Shown here: one piece after another, positions 1-10,839 of the stretch
Layout: each line of letters starts with the position of its first letter
Numbering within the stretch: the first letter of the stretch is position 1
From: Takifugu bimaculatus
Taxonomy: Eukaryota; Chordata; Actinopteri; Tetraodontiformes; Tetraodontidae
Direction of reading: 5' to 3'
NCBI GenBank assembly: GCA_004026145.2
Contig: CP034979.1
Coordinates: 7,489,635 to 7,553,634 of the forward strand
DNA: 64,000 bases
Made by a program: the position numbers and the translations under genes
The notes under the pieces: generated by a model
Databases searched by the model: none
What the model was told of the DNA's origin: nothing
Seen by the model: the letters and a program-made list of their open reading frames with translations, nothing else

Positions 1-2
1 AA
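1..2 (-). CDS. valop: Probable first two bases of VA opsin exon 5
   Basis: Read on the minus strand, positions 24-3 form a strong acceptor (GTTGTCTCCCCTTCAG). It is followed by TT at positions 2-1 and then by the window edge. Exon 4 ends at phase 0, and the residue after NKQ in long-tail opsins is usually Phe (TTY). The exon body lies outside the window, so this is an inference. Confidence 0.4.
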
Positions 3-806
3 CTGAAGGGGAGACAACAACAACAACAACAAACTGTCATGCCGGAAACAAGGCTAGCACACTGGGAATAGCACCCCTTCCTCAACATCTTTAGCGACGT
101 TCCGTGCTCCAGAGATGTTTTTCATGCCAGAACATACGGATACAAAGCGTATGGAAGTCACCAGACGGGCATCTGTGCTCCTGGTCTGACGCAGGAGCCC
201 GGCTCCTCCTGCCGTCATTATGATGCTAATGTTGCTAATGGCGTGAAAGCAAGAGTTCCCATTTCTGGACGTGTTTTTATTTAGAATCCGTTACACAATC
301 GGGGCCCATCTATGTGGTCTGGGATACAATTCCGGGCTGATAGAATCACTCGCTTCCACCTAACCTTCCTGGAACAAAAGGACCAGAAAGGACCAAAACC
401 TTCTTGACCCAAGGCCACATGCATCTTTACATTGTGTGTGATAACCCTAATTACTGCTAGGACCTGTCACTTTTTCTATGTGCTGGAAACATGCTAACGA
501 AGTCACATTTAATAGCAGCCAATGACGCCGTGCTGATGCTTTTGAATTCATCCTTTCGCCTCCTATAGTTGAGACGAGGACTTCATTTGCATCTCTTTGG
601 TGCCGTCAGCGATGAGAGCGCCGTCGCTGTGCTCTCCGCTTGTATTATTGAGTCGTGGAATTAAAACACCCTTTCATCCTCCACAGATGGCCCAAGGACG
701 CGGGCATTGAAGGCATGATTAGAGAGGAGAGGCCCTTCAGTTCACAACCCTTCAGTCAGGGCTGGAGGCACTTTGGGAAAATGGCCGATTTCAGCGAGTA
801 GACAGA

Positions 807-954
807 CTCTAAAGCACATGTGTCAAACTCAGTCCTCAAGGGCCACATCGTGCCGGGTTTTCTGTCCTACCAGGCTGAAAATGCTTTCAGTGGGATAGAA
901 AACCCGGCAGGATCGTGGCCCTCGAGGACTGAGTTTGACACGGCTGCTCTAAAG
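807..954. mobile_element. hAT-type MITE with 8-bp target duplication
   Basis: A 132-bp element at 815-946 is bounded by CTCTAAAG on both sides (807-814 and 947-954). Its ends are inverted: TGTGTCAAACTCAGTCC on the left matches the reverse of GGACTGAGTTTGACAC on the right. The interior is also largely palindromic. No coding capacity. Related copies are at 21746 and 26267. Confidence 0.75.
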
Positions 955-1039
955 GGTCCTCTGTTGTCCACGCTGACACTTTGTCACTTTACCTGCCTTT
1001 CCCTGGAATTTTCCCCTGTAAAAAATGGATCCTCTAGAC

Positions 1040-1381
1040 CAGGGGTGGGCAAATCCAGTACCTCGAGGGCCGGATCCAAGCCGGACCTTCTGTCCTACAG
1101 GTCAACACTCACCTGGGGTTGGTTCCATTTACCTGGGTGAAAGCAGTTTCTCCCTGGTAGGATGCAAATCCCGGCTTGAATTCAACCCTTGGGACTGGAT
1201 TTGACCTCCTCTGATGGGTAAGTCCAATCCATGAAGGCTGGAATCCAGCCGGGTTTTGCATCCTACCAGGGAGAAACCGCTTTCACCCAGGTAAATGGAA
1301 CCAACCCCAGGTGAGTGTTGACCTGTAGGACAGAAGGTCCGGCCCGGATCCAGCCCTCGAGGTCTGGATTTGCCCACCTCT
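1040..1381. mobile_element. Foldback (long inverted repeat) element, hAT-like ends
   Basis: The ends AGGGGTGGGCAAATCC and GGATTTGCCCACCTCT are inverted copies. The inversion continues inward through about 140 bp per arm, for example GGTCAACACTCACCTGGGG pairing with CCCCAGGTGAGTGTTGACC. The centre (about 1180-1235) is unpaired. No target duplication is clear. Located in intron 4 of the opsin gene. Confidence 0.7.
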
Positions 1382-1436
1382 CAGGGAATGCTGTGACTGG
1401 GGCGGTCCCAGTCAGAACACAGGATCAACCTTACCA

Positions 1437-1438
<2 letters not shown>

Positions 1439-1496
<58 letters not shown>
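1439..1496. repeat. (CA)n microsatellite
   Basis: About 29 uninterrupted CA units in opsin intron 4. A G run (about 1602-1615) lies nearby. Confidence 0.97.
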
Positions 1497-1498
<2 letters not shown>

Positions 1499-2134
1499 CA
1501 TCCACCTTTGCTTGACAGGCACCCACACACACAGTGAGCCGCACACACATGAGCACATGTTCTTGTGGCTGGACACTGCAGACCCATGAGAGGGGAAGCA
1601 TGGGGGGGGGGGGGGTTCTCGCCACATGAGGTTGTGTGTGCACAGGTCGCCCTGATATTTCCTTCATCGTTCATCTGGAGCCAGGGAGGGATTTTCTTTG
1701 ACAATGTTCATGAATGTTTCAGCTCCAGCAGCCAGGAGTTGCTATGGAGGACAATTTAAAGGCTTTGAAAGTTTAAACAAGCCCATGCCCGCCGTCGTAT
1801 AGCGCACGTCATCTATATTTCAGAGCCGCGCGCTTCACGTCAGCATAGGTGGCGCTTCTGCTCAGAAGGTCTGATGAGTTCCCTTAAATGTGTTTAAAAC
1901 ATGTCAGCGCCTGTCGTCCTATTGGCTGAGGAGGGGACACGTTCCCGGAGGATGACAGGAAATGTAATTCCAACCCAATTATTACAGATATTGTTCGGTA
2001 TTTCTGCGGATCTGTGAATAATTCAGCGTATGTGTGTCCAAGACTGACAGCTGGACAGTAGAGTAGCGCACCAAAGCTGGCACATGCATCATTTACCGGC
2101 ATGGACAATTTCACTCTCTGGATTTGACGTTGCT

Positions 2135-2140
2135 TTTATT
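2135..2140 (-). promoter_or_regulatory. Poly(A) signal for the short VA opsin transcript
   Basis: AATAAA on the minus strand just downstream of the read-through stop at 2154. It would end a transcript that keeps the fourth intron. A chance hexamer in AT-rich DNA is the alternative. Confidence 0.4.
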
Positions 2141-2153
2141 CCTGCTCCATCCA

Positions 2154-2261
2154 TTATTGACGCCAGGCTAAGGTCCGGCACCAGGAGGACTGAAAAATGG
2201 ATCCTCCTACTACTCCGTTTGCCTTCCCCCCCCTCAAAAATAAGCGAGATTGTTCTGGTAC
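2154..2261 (-). CDS. valop: Alternative VA opsin tail from intron retention (short isoform)
   Basis: If the exon 4 donor is not used, the frame continues for 35 codons (VPEQSRLFLRGGKANG...) to TAA at 2154-2156. An AATAAA lies on the same strand at 2135-2140, 13 nt after the stop. To my knowledge fish VA opsins exist as short and long forms that differ exactly after this exon. Use of this tail here is inferred. Confidence 0.5.
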   Translation of the reverse strand, partial: VPEQSRLFLRGGKANGVVGGSIFQSSWCRTLAWRQ

Positions 2262-2495
2262 CTGTTTGTTCATGAAGACGTAGATGATGGGGTTGTAGAC
2301 GGCCGCTGTTTTGGAAAAGAAGGCTGGGATGGAAGCCAGCCTGGGGTCCAGCTCTATGGTCGGGTGGATGGTGACCAGGATGGCGAAGGTTGCATACGGC
2401 GTCCAGGCCACCATGAACGCCACAATCATGACCACCACCATGCGGGTCACCTGCCTCTCTGGCTTCCTGGCGGTGGCCAGCCGCCCATGTGACAC
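2262..2495 (-). CDS. valop: VA opsin exon 4 (helices 6-7, retinal Lys)
   Basis: Acceptor CGCAG|GTGTCACATG and donor AAACAG|GTACCA. The 78 codons encode the helix 6 segment RMVVVMIVAF, the chromophore-binding Lys within FFSKTAAV, and NPIIYVFMNKQ at the start of the cytoplasmic helix 8 region. The exon ends at phase 0. The frame stays open past the donor to a TAA at 2154. Confidence 0.92.
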
Positions 2496-3021
2496 CTGCG
2501 AGAGAGGCTGCACTTGACTGGCTGTTTACACATTTGACAGGACTGTAGTTTGTACGACTTTTCATTTTTATTGTAGATCAAAGATCCTGAGATGTCGACA
2601 TTTAGCTTCAGTTTTTGACACAATTGACCCAAATGTGGCGTGCGACAACTCAAACCCACCTTCCGGAGCTTCCGCAGGAGCTTTCCATAGCAGAAAAATA
2701 TAATTCCGAGAGGCAGAATGAAGCAGGTGCTGAAGAAGGTGATGATGTAGCTGTGACTGGTCATGTTGTTGGAGTACCTGTTGAGGGACAGTCAAACCTT
2801 TAACTGCATCGAGTCAAAGAACGTTACGCCAAATCAACAAGTCAGACGGTCTTTTGGGCCAATTTTCCCTCCGCGAGCTGTCTGGAATGCAATGTTGACC
2901 TTCAGAGGAGAGCAAAGAACACCCAGATACCTGAATGTGACCCTGAATGCATCATTTAGTGACCCTGAATGCATCGTTTAGTCTGGTTGTATCACTGATC
3001 AACCTGTGACCAGCTGAGAGC

Positions 3022-3079
<58 letters not shown>

Positions 3080-6000
3080 TGTGTGTGTGTGCGTGTGTGT
3101 GTGTGTGTGTGTGTTGGGGGTAGACAGGAACTGAAAATATGTGATGACATTTCCTGGAATCATTTAGAGCCAAATGAAGAAATAAGGAGAAAGCAAAGGT
3201 CTGGGGACCTCTTGCTGAAGCTCAATATTAGTGTGAGAGGAATCTCCAACTTTCTCCTCCTCCCAATGAAGCCTGGAGTTTCCAGAGAGGCGCCATCGTT
3301 CCAGTCAGCAGGCCGGAGAGTCATTGGCTTAACGAGCCACTTCTCCAACATTTAAACACTCTCTCCACGTGCTGTCACCGGCCAAACGGGAGCCAGCACT
3401 GAAAACTCTGGAGGAACTCTGCCTCCAAAAATAGGAAATGAGCGGCGGGAGTCGGTCCCGTGTTCGCCTGTAGATGCCTGACTGTCCGAGCTCATCAACC
3501 TCGTAAGTAATAATCATTAATTATCATCAGTTCTGTGTTGTGTTGGGTGAGAACTTGAATCTGGGAGCTTCATTTTACTATTATCTTTGAAAGATTGGTG
3601 TGGCGCTACGACAGACAAAAAGGTTCTTCTAAAGCCAGCGTAGACACATGACAAGAACCGGAACCTTCGTCTTTACTTCCTGTTTAAAACGCCCCACCGA
3701 CACGCCGTGACTGACATTTAGCGTCATTTAGCATTAATGAGGCGGGTGCATGAGGGGAAGCTGCTGTGGTTGGATCAGAGCTCCAATACTGGAGGAACTG
3801 GAGGCCGCTCCTCACACGCTCACGTGCACCAGCACGGAAGGCTTATGGGGTGGTGACGTCACACCCTTTAAAAACACAGATAATAACCCGAAGGGCTCAA
3901 ATATCCAGCAGCAGTTGTCGTAATAGCAGTACTAGATCAAGCTAACGGCTCGTTTCTTTTAGCTCCATGGTTATTTTACAGGAAATGCTGCCTCCACTCG
4001 CCTGTTCGGCCCTTTCAACGGCTCCCTAGGTTGTAATCTGTGCGCTGGGCTCGAGATATGATGGGAGACGCTCCTTCAAAACCTTGAGTGCCCGTTTTTT
4101 TTTTGTAGTGTGTTGTCCACCCAAAGAAAAGTGTGTCTTGGGGGGGGAAACTGCGCACATAAATAAGGCCTTTAAAATGCATTAGACCTTGGACACCTGT
4201 GCTGTTTGCTGTCCCACTGTTGAATAAGTGTTTCCAGACAGGAGGCGTACAGCGTGCAGCCAGAGGTGGACGGGGTCGTCTGTGTGTGTGTGTGTGTGTG
4301 GGGGGGGGGGGGATCTCCATAAGGGGCGTCCTAATAGTTTTATCTGAACCATTCATTTCCCCGGTGCTCGCACTTGAGCGCACGTTTCCCTCCGGGCCTC
4401 GCTGGGAAGACTTCACACCTTTGATCGAGGAGGCTCGATAGCATTAGCCAGATTGCTCCCTGTGGCCAAGGTCGGAGGCATTTCTGGTCCACAAGACAAA
4501 TTCACAGTTTGATCAACTTAAGCCGTGGGAAGATTCAATTATAGATGAAATCCACCCATTTAGCTTCACTATAACTGACACAATTATTTCATTTCTCACC
4601 CAAAAGAATAAGTGAAATTAAGTGGATTAGCATGATGCTAAATACAAATATAGGCTGGGGGAGTTTAGTTCAGCTCCTGTTTATTTTTTACTGACACAAC
4701 GTGGCTTGCGTGCTCACACACACACACACACACGCACGTTTTTGTTGCCTTCAGAAACACAGCGCTACCCTGTTACGGCTGTTACACTCGCTACAAAACC
4801 AGAGAAATGCCTTTGCTTTCGCAAGGCTGCAGAAAGAACAAGGTTTGATCCTAGATCTTTTCATATTTTCCCACTTGATGAGGAACTCAGAACTCCTGGA
4901 AGGTCCCCTGAGGCCAGCCCGCAGCATCCATCTGGACGTGGTCAGCGGGCGGCTCGTCTGCTCATTATCACCCATTTACCTGCATTTAGGCTGAGATCTG
5001 CACGTCCTCGGACGGCCGTTCCTCAGAACCTGCTGGACTTTATTGACACCAGTCCACTTTTCTACTCTCAACCCACAAATCTCTCTGTCCTTGCGGAGGA
5101 CTGTCATAGCCTTTATGGATGGGCTCTCCTCTCGAAAGGTCCAGCAGGCAGCTTAAAAGCCGTAGAACTCCTGTTGTGGGTCTACAGCAGCTACGTACGT
5201 AACTCTGAATACACAAATACTGTCTGTCAGTGACTGAGATGGAACTATATTCTCAGCCTCTTTCCATAACTAGCACACAAAGTTCTTTGCCACTGTCGAA
5301 AAGCACATTTCATTTCTAATGAAATGGAATGAATAATGCAGTGAGAAGAACTCTGGATCGCTGCTCACCAGTCGGGCTCACAGGTGGTTCCGATCTTGCT
5401 CACAGTGTATCTGTTCCAGCCCAGCACTGGAGGGAAGGTCCAAACGAAGGAGAAGGTCCAGACGAAGAGCAGCCCGATCGCCGCGTGCTTTGCCTGCAGC
5501 CTCATGTTGCCCAGAGGTCGACAGATCACGAAGAATCTCTCAAAGGAGAGAACAGCCAGAGACCACATGGCCACAATCCCTGGGACAGGAGAGAGCATCG
5601 GCGTTAGAACGGTAGCGACGCTTTAAATAACCCTCTAGATGAGGGGTTTAAACTACTGAACTGGTTCAACGATCCAAAGTGGGGGACCTGATCCTCCACC
5701 TGAACAAAAGCCACCTTCAACGATGGCGGTAAGTTATTCTGATAAGGTCCGTTACTTGCTCGGTGCTCAGGATAAGGCCAACTAGCAGGTTCACTTCTTT
5801 CATAACACTTGGGTTTCTGTAGCGTAAGAAAAGGAAATAATAGAAAAACACACCTGATTGGTCCAACTAATCGCTTTTCCACACAAAACCAGCTCCAGTA
5901 TATTGATTATACATCAGCACGGCTTCCTCTGGAACCATGTCGTTACTTTATTAACCTTTATTTAAGGTGGACCAGTCGTTGAGGGCAGTCCCCTGATTTC

Positions 6001-8996
6001 AAATGAGGAGATATCAATGAAAAAATCTCTGGCAGTGTTGGTTTTCTTGTGGCGGCGGTTTATGAACGGAAGCAGCAAACAGGTTCGCCTTTTTCTTCTC
6101 TGTGAGATTTGCTCTTTTATTTATTTATCATATTTATGTGATCATTTGTTATAAAGGCAGATGTTTCGACAGGAAAAAGTGCACTTTTGAGATAAGAGGA
6201 TGCACCCTGTTTAACTTAAAGGGGGTATATTATGCAAAAAGGGTAACTAATTCAACGGTATGTTAAGCTAGCTGGGCCGAGGAAGCCTCGGTATGGTTGC
6301 AGCCTTGGGTGTGGGGAGTTCTCCCTAATGTTTCCCTCTTCCCCCCCTCCTGCTTCCCCAACTCCCGTCGCCCCCTCCACACACCTGCCACTCATCTCCA
6401 GACAACTCATCCACACCTGCCTCAGGTCCGTTTTCACCAATCGTTGTTTATGCCTCAGCGGCAACAGCTCGGCTCGATAGCTCGTGGTTTGCTAGTTCCT
6501 TTCTTCCCTCCGTCTGTAGCATTCCACCTGATCCTGCCCATCTGCCCCAGCCTGCCAGGGGCCCCACATGAGCTAGCCTGCCAGGGGCCCTGTTTGTCCA
6601 TTTCAAAAAATGGGTCAAGCCCAGGTCCAAGTAAGAAGCAGAGGGTTGTCGGTTCGAGCCCCAGTGCAGGCAAAACATTGAAGGTGTTCTGGTAGTAGGG
6701 GAAGGTGGCAGGACACTTTCAGAGCACTGCCGAGGTACCCATGAGCAAGGTTCCGAACCCACGAATGCTCACACGGGGCCCTGTGATGATCTGGTGACTC
6801 CACCTAGGGGTCGATGTGCCTTCACCCATTTGTGCCCCCTCCCCATGACCCCGAGAGGGACAAAGAAGGTTAAGATGAGACTGAACATTGACATTAAATA
6901 AAAAAACTAAAGTAAACTTCACTGGCCTGAAAGAAGAGTTCAGAAGATCAACTATGGTTCTCTAAATATATATCAGAGCATCACATCACATTTAGTGACA
7001 CAGAACATTTAGGAAAGTAAATATGAGAGCAGTTCTGAAACCTTTGAAACACCTTCAACAGCCTGAAAAAGAACCAGCATGTCTGGATGAATGTGCAACG
7101 ACGGTGCCTCAACAGTCAATGAAGACGTCATGTTGAAAGGTCCAACCACGCGCTAGATCTCCCCCCAGTTTCTGACAGATGCTGATATCGCTGCTTCTTT
7201 ATGATGAGAAGCAACAGAAACGTTTTTATTTTTTTAATCTTTACATATGAAGACACTTGCTAGCGGGCTGGAGGCTACTCTAGTTTCAGGGAACAGTCTT
7301 TTGCCAGGTGATGAAGGATCAGGTCCCAGAGGAAGGTGAGGACAGTTTATCTCAGAAGAACTTCTAAGATACAACACATGATTGCAGTTGATTATTCTGA
7401 TCAATAGACTCGAAGGTCACTTGTTTTGCCAATCACGATGGGATTAAGCGCAAAGATCGTCTGTGGGAGGCGCAAAGATCGTCTGTGGGAGGCGCAAAGA
7501 TCGTCTGTGGGGGGTGCAAAGATCGTCTGTGGAGGGTGCAAAGATCGTCTGTGGGAGGCGCAAAGATCGTCTGTGGGGGGTGCAAAGATCGTCTGTGGGA
7601 GGCGCAAAGATCGTCTGTGGATGGTGCAAAGATCGTCTGTGGGGGGTGCAAAGATCGTCTGTGGGAGGCGCAAAGATCGTCTGTGGGGGGTGCAAAGATC
7701 GTCTGTGGGGGGTGCAAAGATCGTCTGTGGGAGGCGCAAAGATCGTCTGTGGATGGTACAACGATCATCAGTGGAAGGTGCAAAGATCCCCCACAGAGGG
7801 TGATCCCCTACAGACGGTGGGGGGTGCAAATATTATCTGTGGGGGGTGCATGTTTGTCTAGCTGTTCCTATGAACAGTGAAAAATAAGGAAGGAATCAGG
7901 AGAAAAGTGCCTGACTTTAAGCGTAGAACTTTATGCCATTTTAAGAATAGAAAAAAAACAAGAAAGGGCAGAAAAAATATAATTGATATTTTATTTATTT
8001 ATTATTTATTTATTTCGCTTGTTGAAAGTCATACTTGCGTAGTTTTCTTTAATATGTGACAGGTGGGTTTGTTCAGTCAACAGGAAAATAGGATAAATTG
8101 TATTGTGAAGTTTAAAAAAATCAATTATGGGATGATAATGATTTAAGTCACTTAAAACAAGAATTGACTTCTTCCCAGAGAATTCCGTTTAACTAAAACA
8201 GGAGTGTGTCCAGTTTGCACTGGTTCCCACTGTTTCACGCGCCTACAAATAGGAATTCAAAACAAACAAACAAACAAAAAACAAAAAAGTTAACCAATTG
8301 AAACCTTTCCTCGTTGATGGAGAAGACAAAAAACTGTCACCGAATTCAATAAGGAATCTTTTTTTTAATTCATGTACCAACTTTAATTCATGTATCTTGC
8401 TTAACTTGGGCTTTTAGTCTCCTAGTTAACACGGTTTCTTGATGACCACATTTGTTAGTAGTTAGTAAGTTAGTCATTAGCTTAAGTTAAGTTAGTCATT
8501 TGCTTTGGTTGGAACAAACGGAGGTTTGAGCGCAGAGGAACTCTGCGGCCACAAAAAGCTCCAACACTGACACCTACAGTTAGGAAAGGCAGCTGGCGCC
8601 GGGGCCACACGGTACCGACCGAGGGGACTCACCGAAGTAAGTGACCGCGAAGCCCTCCAGGACGCACGCCCACCTCCCCAGGAAGAAATAACCTCTGGCG
8701 TTTGTCAGGAAACTTATTAGTCCGCCGGTGAGGGACACCAGGAAGTCAGCGATGGCCAGGTTGACGATGATGTAGTTGAGGGGCTGCCGGAGTTGCTTGA
8801 ACTTAAAAGTGATGAACATGACCAGAAAGTTCTCGCACAGAGAGAGTGAAGTCACCACAAACATGAGGACGGCCAGGATGGTGAAGTTCCACTGCGCGAT
8901 GTTGTTGATGGGTCCGGTGAACGGATCATTGGTGGGGGCGAGTTCCGCGGCCACCGTGTAGGACACGCCGTTGACGGACAAACTTAAAGACTCCAT
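2262..8996 (-). CDS. valop: Vertebrate-ancient (VA) opsin, coding exons 1-4 (3' end incomplete)
   Basis: Non-visual opsin: a seven-helix G-protein-coupled receptor that binds retinal and acts in the plasma membrane of deep-brain and inner-retinal photosensitive cells (family knowledge). Exons 8633-8996, 5369-5579, 2660-2777 and 2262-2495 join with phases 1, 2, 0 and 0 and give 309 codons. Seen in the sequence: an N-glycosylation site NFT before helix 1; the helix 3 pair C...E (ACVLEG), with Glu at the counterion position; ERF in place of the usual ERY/DRY; an extracellular-loop Cys (GTTCEPDW); the retinal-binding Lys in FFSKTAAVYNP; and NPIIY. The wording of helices 1-3 and 7 resembles fish VA opsin more than parapinopsin or rod opsin. 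Introns are 3.05, 2.59 and 0.16 kb. The last exon is probably at the window edge. Teleosts may carry two paralogues (a and b); I cannot tell which this is. Confidence 0.9.
2660..2777 (-). CDS. valop: VA opsin exon 3 (helix 5 and third cytoplasmic loop)
   Basis: Acceptor CAACAG|G and donor AAG|GTGGGT. The 118 nt complete the Trp codon and then encode YSNNMTSHSYIITFF, helix 5 and GKLLRKLRK. The exon ends on a codon boundary. Confidence 0.92.
3025..3139. repeat. (GT)n microsatellite with a flank shared with 30716-30783
   Basis: A long GT tract interrupted by GGTG and GCG is followed by TTGGGGGTAGACAGGAACTG AAAATA. The same tract type and identical flank occur at 30716-30783, so this is a dispersed repeat. 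Located in opsin intron 2. Confidence 0.85.
4279..4312. repeat. (GT)n followed by poly-G
   Basis: About ten GT units run into a 14-base G tract, in the opsin intron between exons 2 and 3. Confidence 0.9.
5369..5579 (-). CDS. valop: VA opsin exon 2 (helices 3-4 and second extracellular loop)
   Basis: Acceptor CCCAG|GG and donor ACTG|GTGAGC. The exon encodes IVAMWSLAVLSFERFFVICR, helix 4 and the loop with the conserved Cys (TTCEPDW). The 211 nt start by completing the Gly codon and end two bases into Trp. ERF replaces the more common ERY at the end of helix 3. The residue at the bovine 181 position, counted back from the loop Cys, is Ser. Confidence 0.93.
6290..6440 (+). mobile_element. LTR-like relic related to the solo LTR at 19992
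   Basis: A pyrimidine-rich segment (TTTCCCTCTTCCCCCCCTCC) is followed by CATCTCCAG and CCACACCTGCC. Its order and wording resemble 20005-20135. Degenerate, with ends not determined. Located in opsin intron 1. Confidence 0.4.
6590..6880 (+). mobile_element. SINE-like dispersed repeat
   Basis: It contains a tRNA-type B-box-like stretch (GGTTCGAGCCCC at 6651-6662), then CACTGCCGAGGTACCCATGA GCAAGG, and ends near GAGAGGGACAAAGAAGG. The central part occurs inverted at 31060-31095. This arrangement is typical of fish tRNA-derived repeats. It is not a functional tRNA gene, because no cloverleaf can be built. Confidence 0.5.
7447..7800. repeat. 22-bp minisatellite, about 16 copies
   Basis: The unit is GCGCAAAGATCGTCTGTGGGAG, with variants ending GGGG, GATG or GAGG and starting GCG or GTG. 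Fourteen near-identical copies fill 7447-7754; decayed copies continue to about 7800, and two diverged ones lie at 7817-7852. Because 22 is not divisible by 3, every frame stays open on both strands, which creates spurious ORFs of 105-142 codons. Located in opsin intron 1. Confidence 0.95.
8633..8996 (-). CDS. valop: VA opsin exon 1 (start codon, helices 1-3)
   Basis: The ATG at 8996 opens MESLSLSVNGVSY, the type of N-terminus found in VA opsins. The 121 codons plus one base cover the N-terminal tail, helices 1 and 2 and most of helix 3, ending AVTYF|G. The donor CG|GTGAGT is at 8632-8631. No other in-frame ATG upstream gives an opsin-like N-terminus. The first base of the split Gly codon is donated to exon 2. 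Confidence 0.93.
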
Positions 8997-9350
8997 TTTC
9001 CGCCACCGAGGTGAAGGTTCTGCTTCTTTTTTGATAGTGTTTGAGCCTGTTGACCCGGTTTCGGACGTGTCCGCAGCCCTCTCTCACGCTGCCAACTTCA
9101 TGAAGCCAAACGAGGCGCTGCGCTGGGGAGCGTCCCGCGCGTCCTGGGACTGTGCGCGCTGGAGTGGTGGCGGAGCGCCTCTCATTGTTCAAACCGCGGC
9201 ACAAATGTGGACTTGAGCTTCTTTGAAGAGCTTCTGTCTGCACGACGGAGCGACGCGACGCGACGCGACGGCGGGGGCGCGCACAGAGACAGCTGATGTC
9301 TTGGAGAGCAGCGAGCGCGTGAGTAAGCGCTCAGTGGCATCTTGGGATCC

Positions 9351-9358
9351 CTTTTATA
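9351..9358 (-). promoter_or_regulatory. TATA box of the VA opsin gene
   Basis: TATAAAAG on the minus strand, 355 bp before the ATG at 8996. Transcription would start near 9325 and leave a 5' leader of about 330 nt. The stretch 8900-9320 is GC- and CpG-rich, with a short GACGC repeat at 9250-9269. This fits a promoter region. Confidence 0.55.
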
Positions 9359-9360
9359 GG

Positions 9361-10839
9361 CGGCTCCAGCATCCCTGCCTCCAGCAGGGCGTCCTCTTCC
9401 TGCAGCTCTAATGACTTTGCCTTTTTTCCGTTCAGCAATTACTCATTTGACACCCAGCTGGACATTTTCTTATAAATCATAAAATCTCTGCATGATGTGT
9501 CATAAACGTGTGTCATACCTTTAAGATGACGCAGGCAATTGGATCCTCTTGTTGGAAGTTGGCGGCATTTAATAGCTCATGATTATCAAACGGATAATTG
9601 TCATCAAAAACACCTGATTGACTTCTGCCAGTTTTGCCGTTGTGGTCAAGTCGCGCAATGAGGGGGCTCCGAATCACCGTATCCACTCAAAGAGATTTAG
9701 TAAATTACAGGTTAAAAAGGAATGGTTTCAGGCAATCAGTGTTATTGTAAACATACAACATTTAGAAGGATTACGAGTTCACTTCATTTAGTTGTTTTTT
9801 TCGAATAAAAACTAGAAAATGAACTCCGAGTCATGGATCATCAATACATATGTGCAGATTTGGACTATTTGTCTTCACAATTTTTAGGAGCTTTTGAAAA
9901 AATATTCTTTTAAGTTAACGATCATTTCCCTATTATTTGTCCCGTTTTTAACAACTTATTCATTTCACAAGATTGTTTAATAATGAAGAAAGAAACAAAA
10001 AAATGAAATCCTGTTGGGATCGAAAGGTCCGACATCATTTAAACAACCTCTGATTGTAAAAGGAAAGACAGAAAAGAGCCACAGGTGACTGGAAAACCCT
10101 CAGCTGGAGGAACTGAGGAGTGGACGTATCTTTAATCATCATCTCCTGTGATGATGGCTGATGATGGCACAAGTGATGGAGACATGAACTTTCAACTCTG
10201 GCAAACGTGCGCGTCCTGCATCCTGAAGGTCAGGGCTGCATTTTCAGGGAACCTTTTAATGATCCCGCGTCTCCATCTCTGCCTGCTGTTTGATCCCGTT
10301 CCGTCTTGTGGAAGCCAGCTTGTCACACCTCAGTGACCATCACCAAAATGAGGATTTATCACCTCCCCAGTCTCTCCAGACCTGCGTGTGACTACTTTTG
10401 TTCGGCTCTTCCTTCACTGTACCGTTGCCAGGATCAACATTGTCTTATGCTCAGAAATACATCAAAGTGCTTTGAACCAGAAAAGACTTTTCATTTCCTT
10501 TAAATGTGACATCATTGATCTGTGTATTCAGACATCAGATAAACCCAAATACACTATTTAAAATATGTAGCAACCTTGCAGGCACTAGACTCTGATCCTA
10601 TCACAGGTTGTGTGTTTACGAGGCTTCCGCAGGGGCTAGTGACCTGCGGAATTGGCTGGTTGACCCATTTCACTAAAGATTCCAGAGTGAATGAGGGTTG
10701 ATGCCCACGGGGGCAATCATGTGAGTTTTTAGCAGCTGAAATGAGCCAGTCAGTGGTTGTTCTGTTACAGTAAAGAGGTGATTACCCCAAATACTGCTCT
10801 AAAACAGTCCCTGCAACCGTATTAAGCATGAACGTTTTG
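9361..10839. other. Upstream flank of the VA opsin gene, no gene seen
   Basis: AT-rich, largely unique DNA. The open frames are short and not protein-like. It may hold distal opsin control elements, but I see no diagnostic motif. Confidence 0.5.

Noticed and set aside
1381..1704. Poly-(Val/Cys) and poly-(Thr/His) ORFs
   Set aside because: Translations of the CA microsatellite.
2952..3355. ORFs over the GT tract
   Set aside because: Microsatellite translations on both strands.
4706..5233. 175-codon plus-strand ORF
   Set aside because: It begins in a CA repeat, has no family wording or splice context, and lies in an opsin intron.
6640..6670. tRNA gene
   Set aside because: Only a B-box-like element is present; no A-box at the right distance and no cloverleaf. 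Taken as a SINE-like repeat.
7401..7880. Several overlapping repeat-protein-like ORFs, or a CRISPR-like array
   Set aside because: Produced by the 22-bp minisatellite in all frames; units are directly adjacent without unique spacers, and this is a vertebrate nuclear locus.
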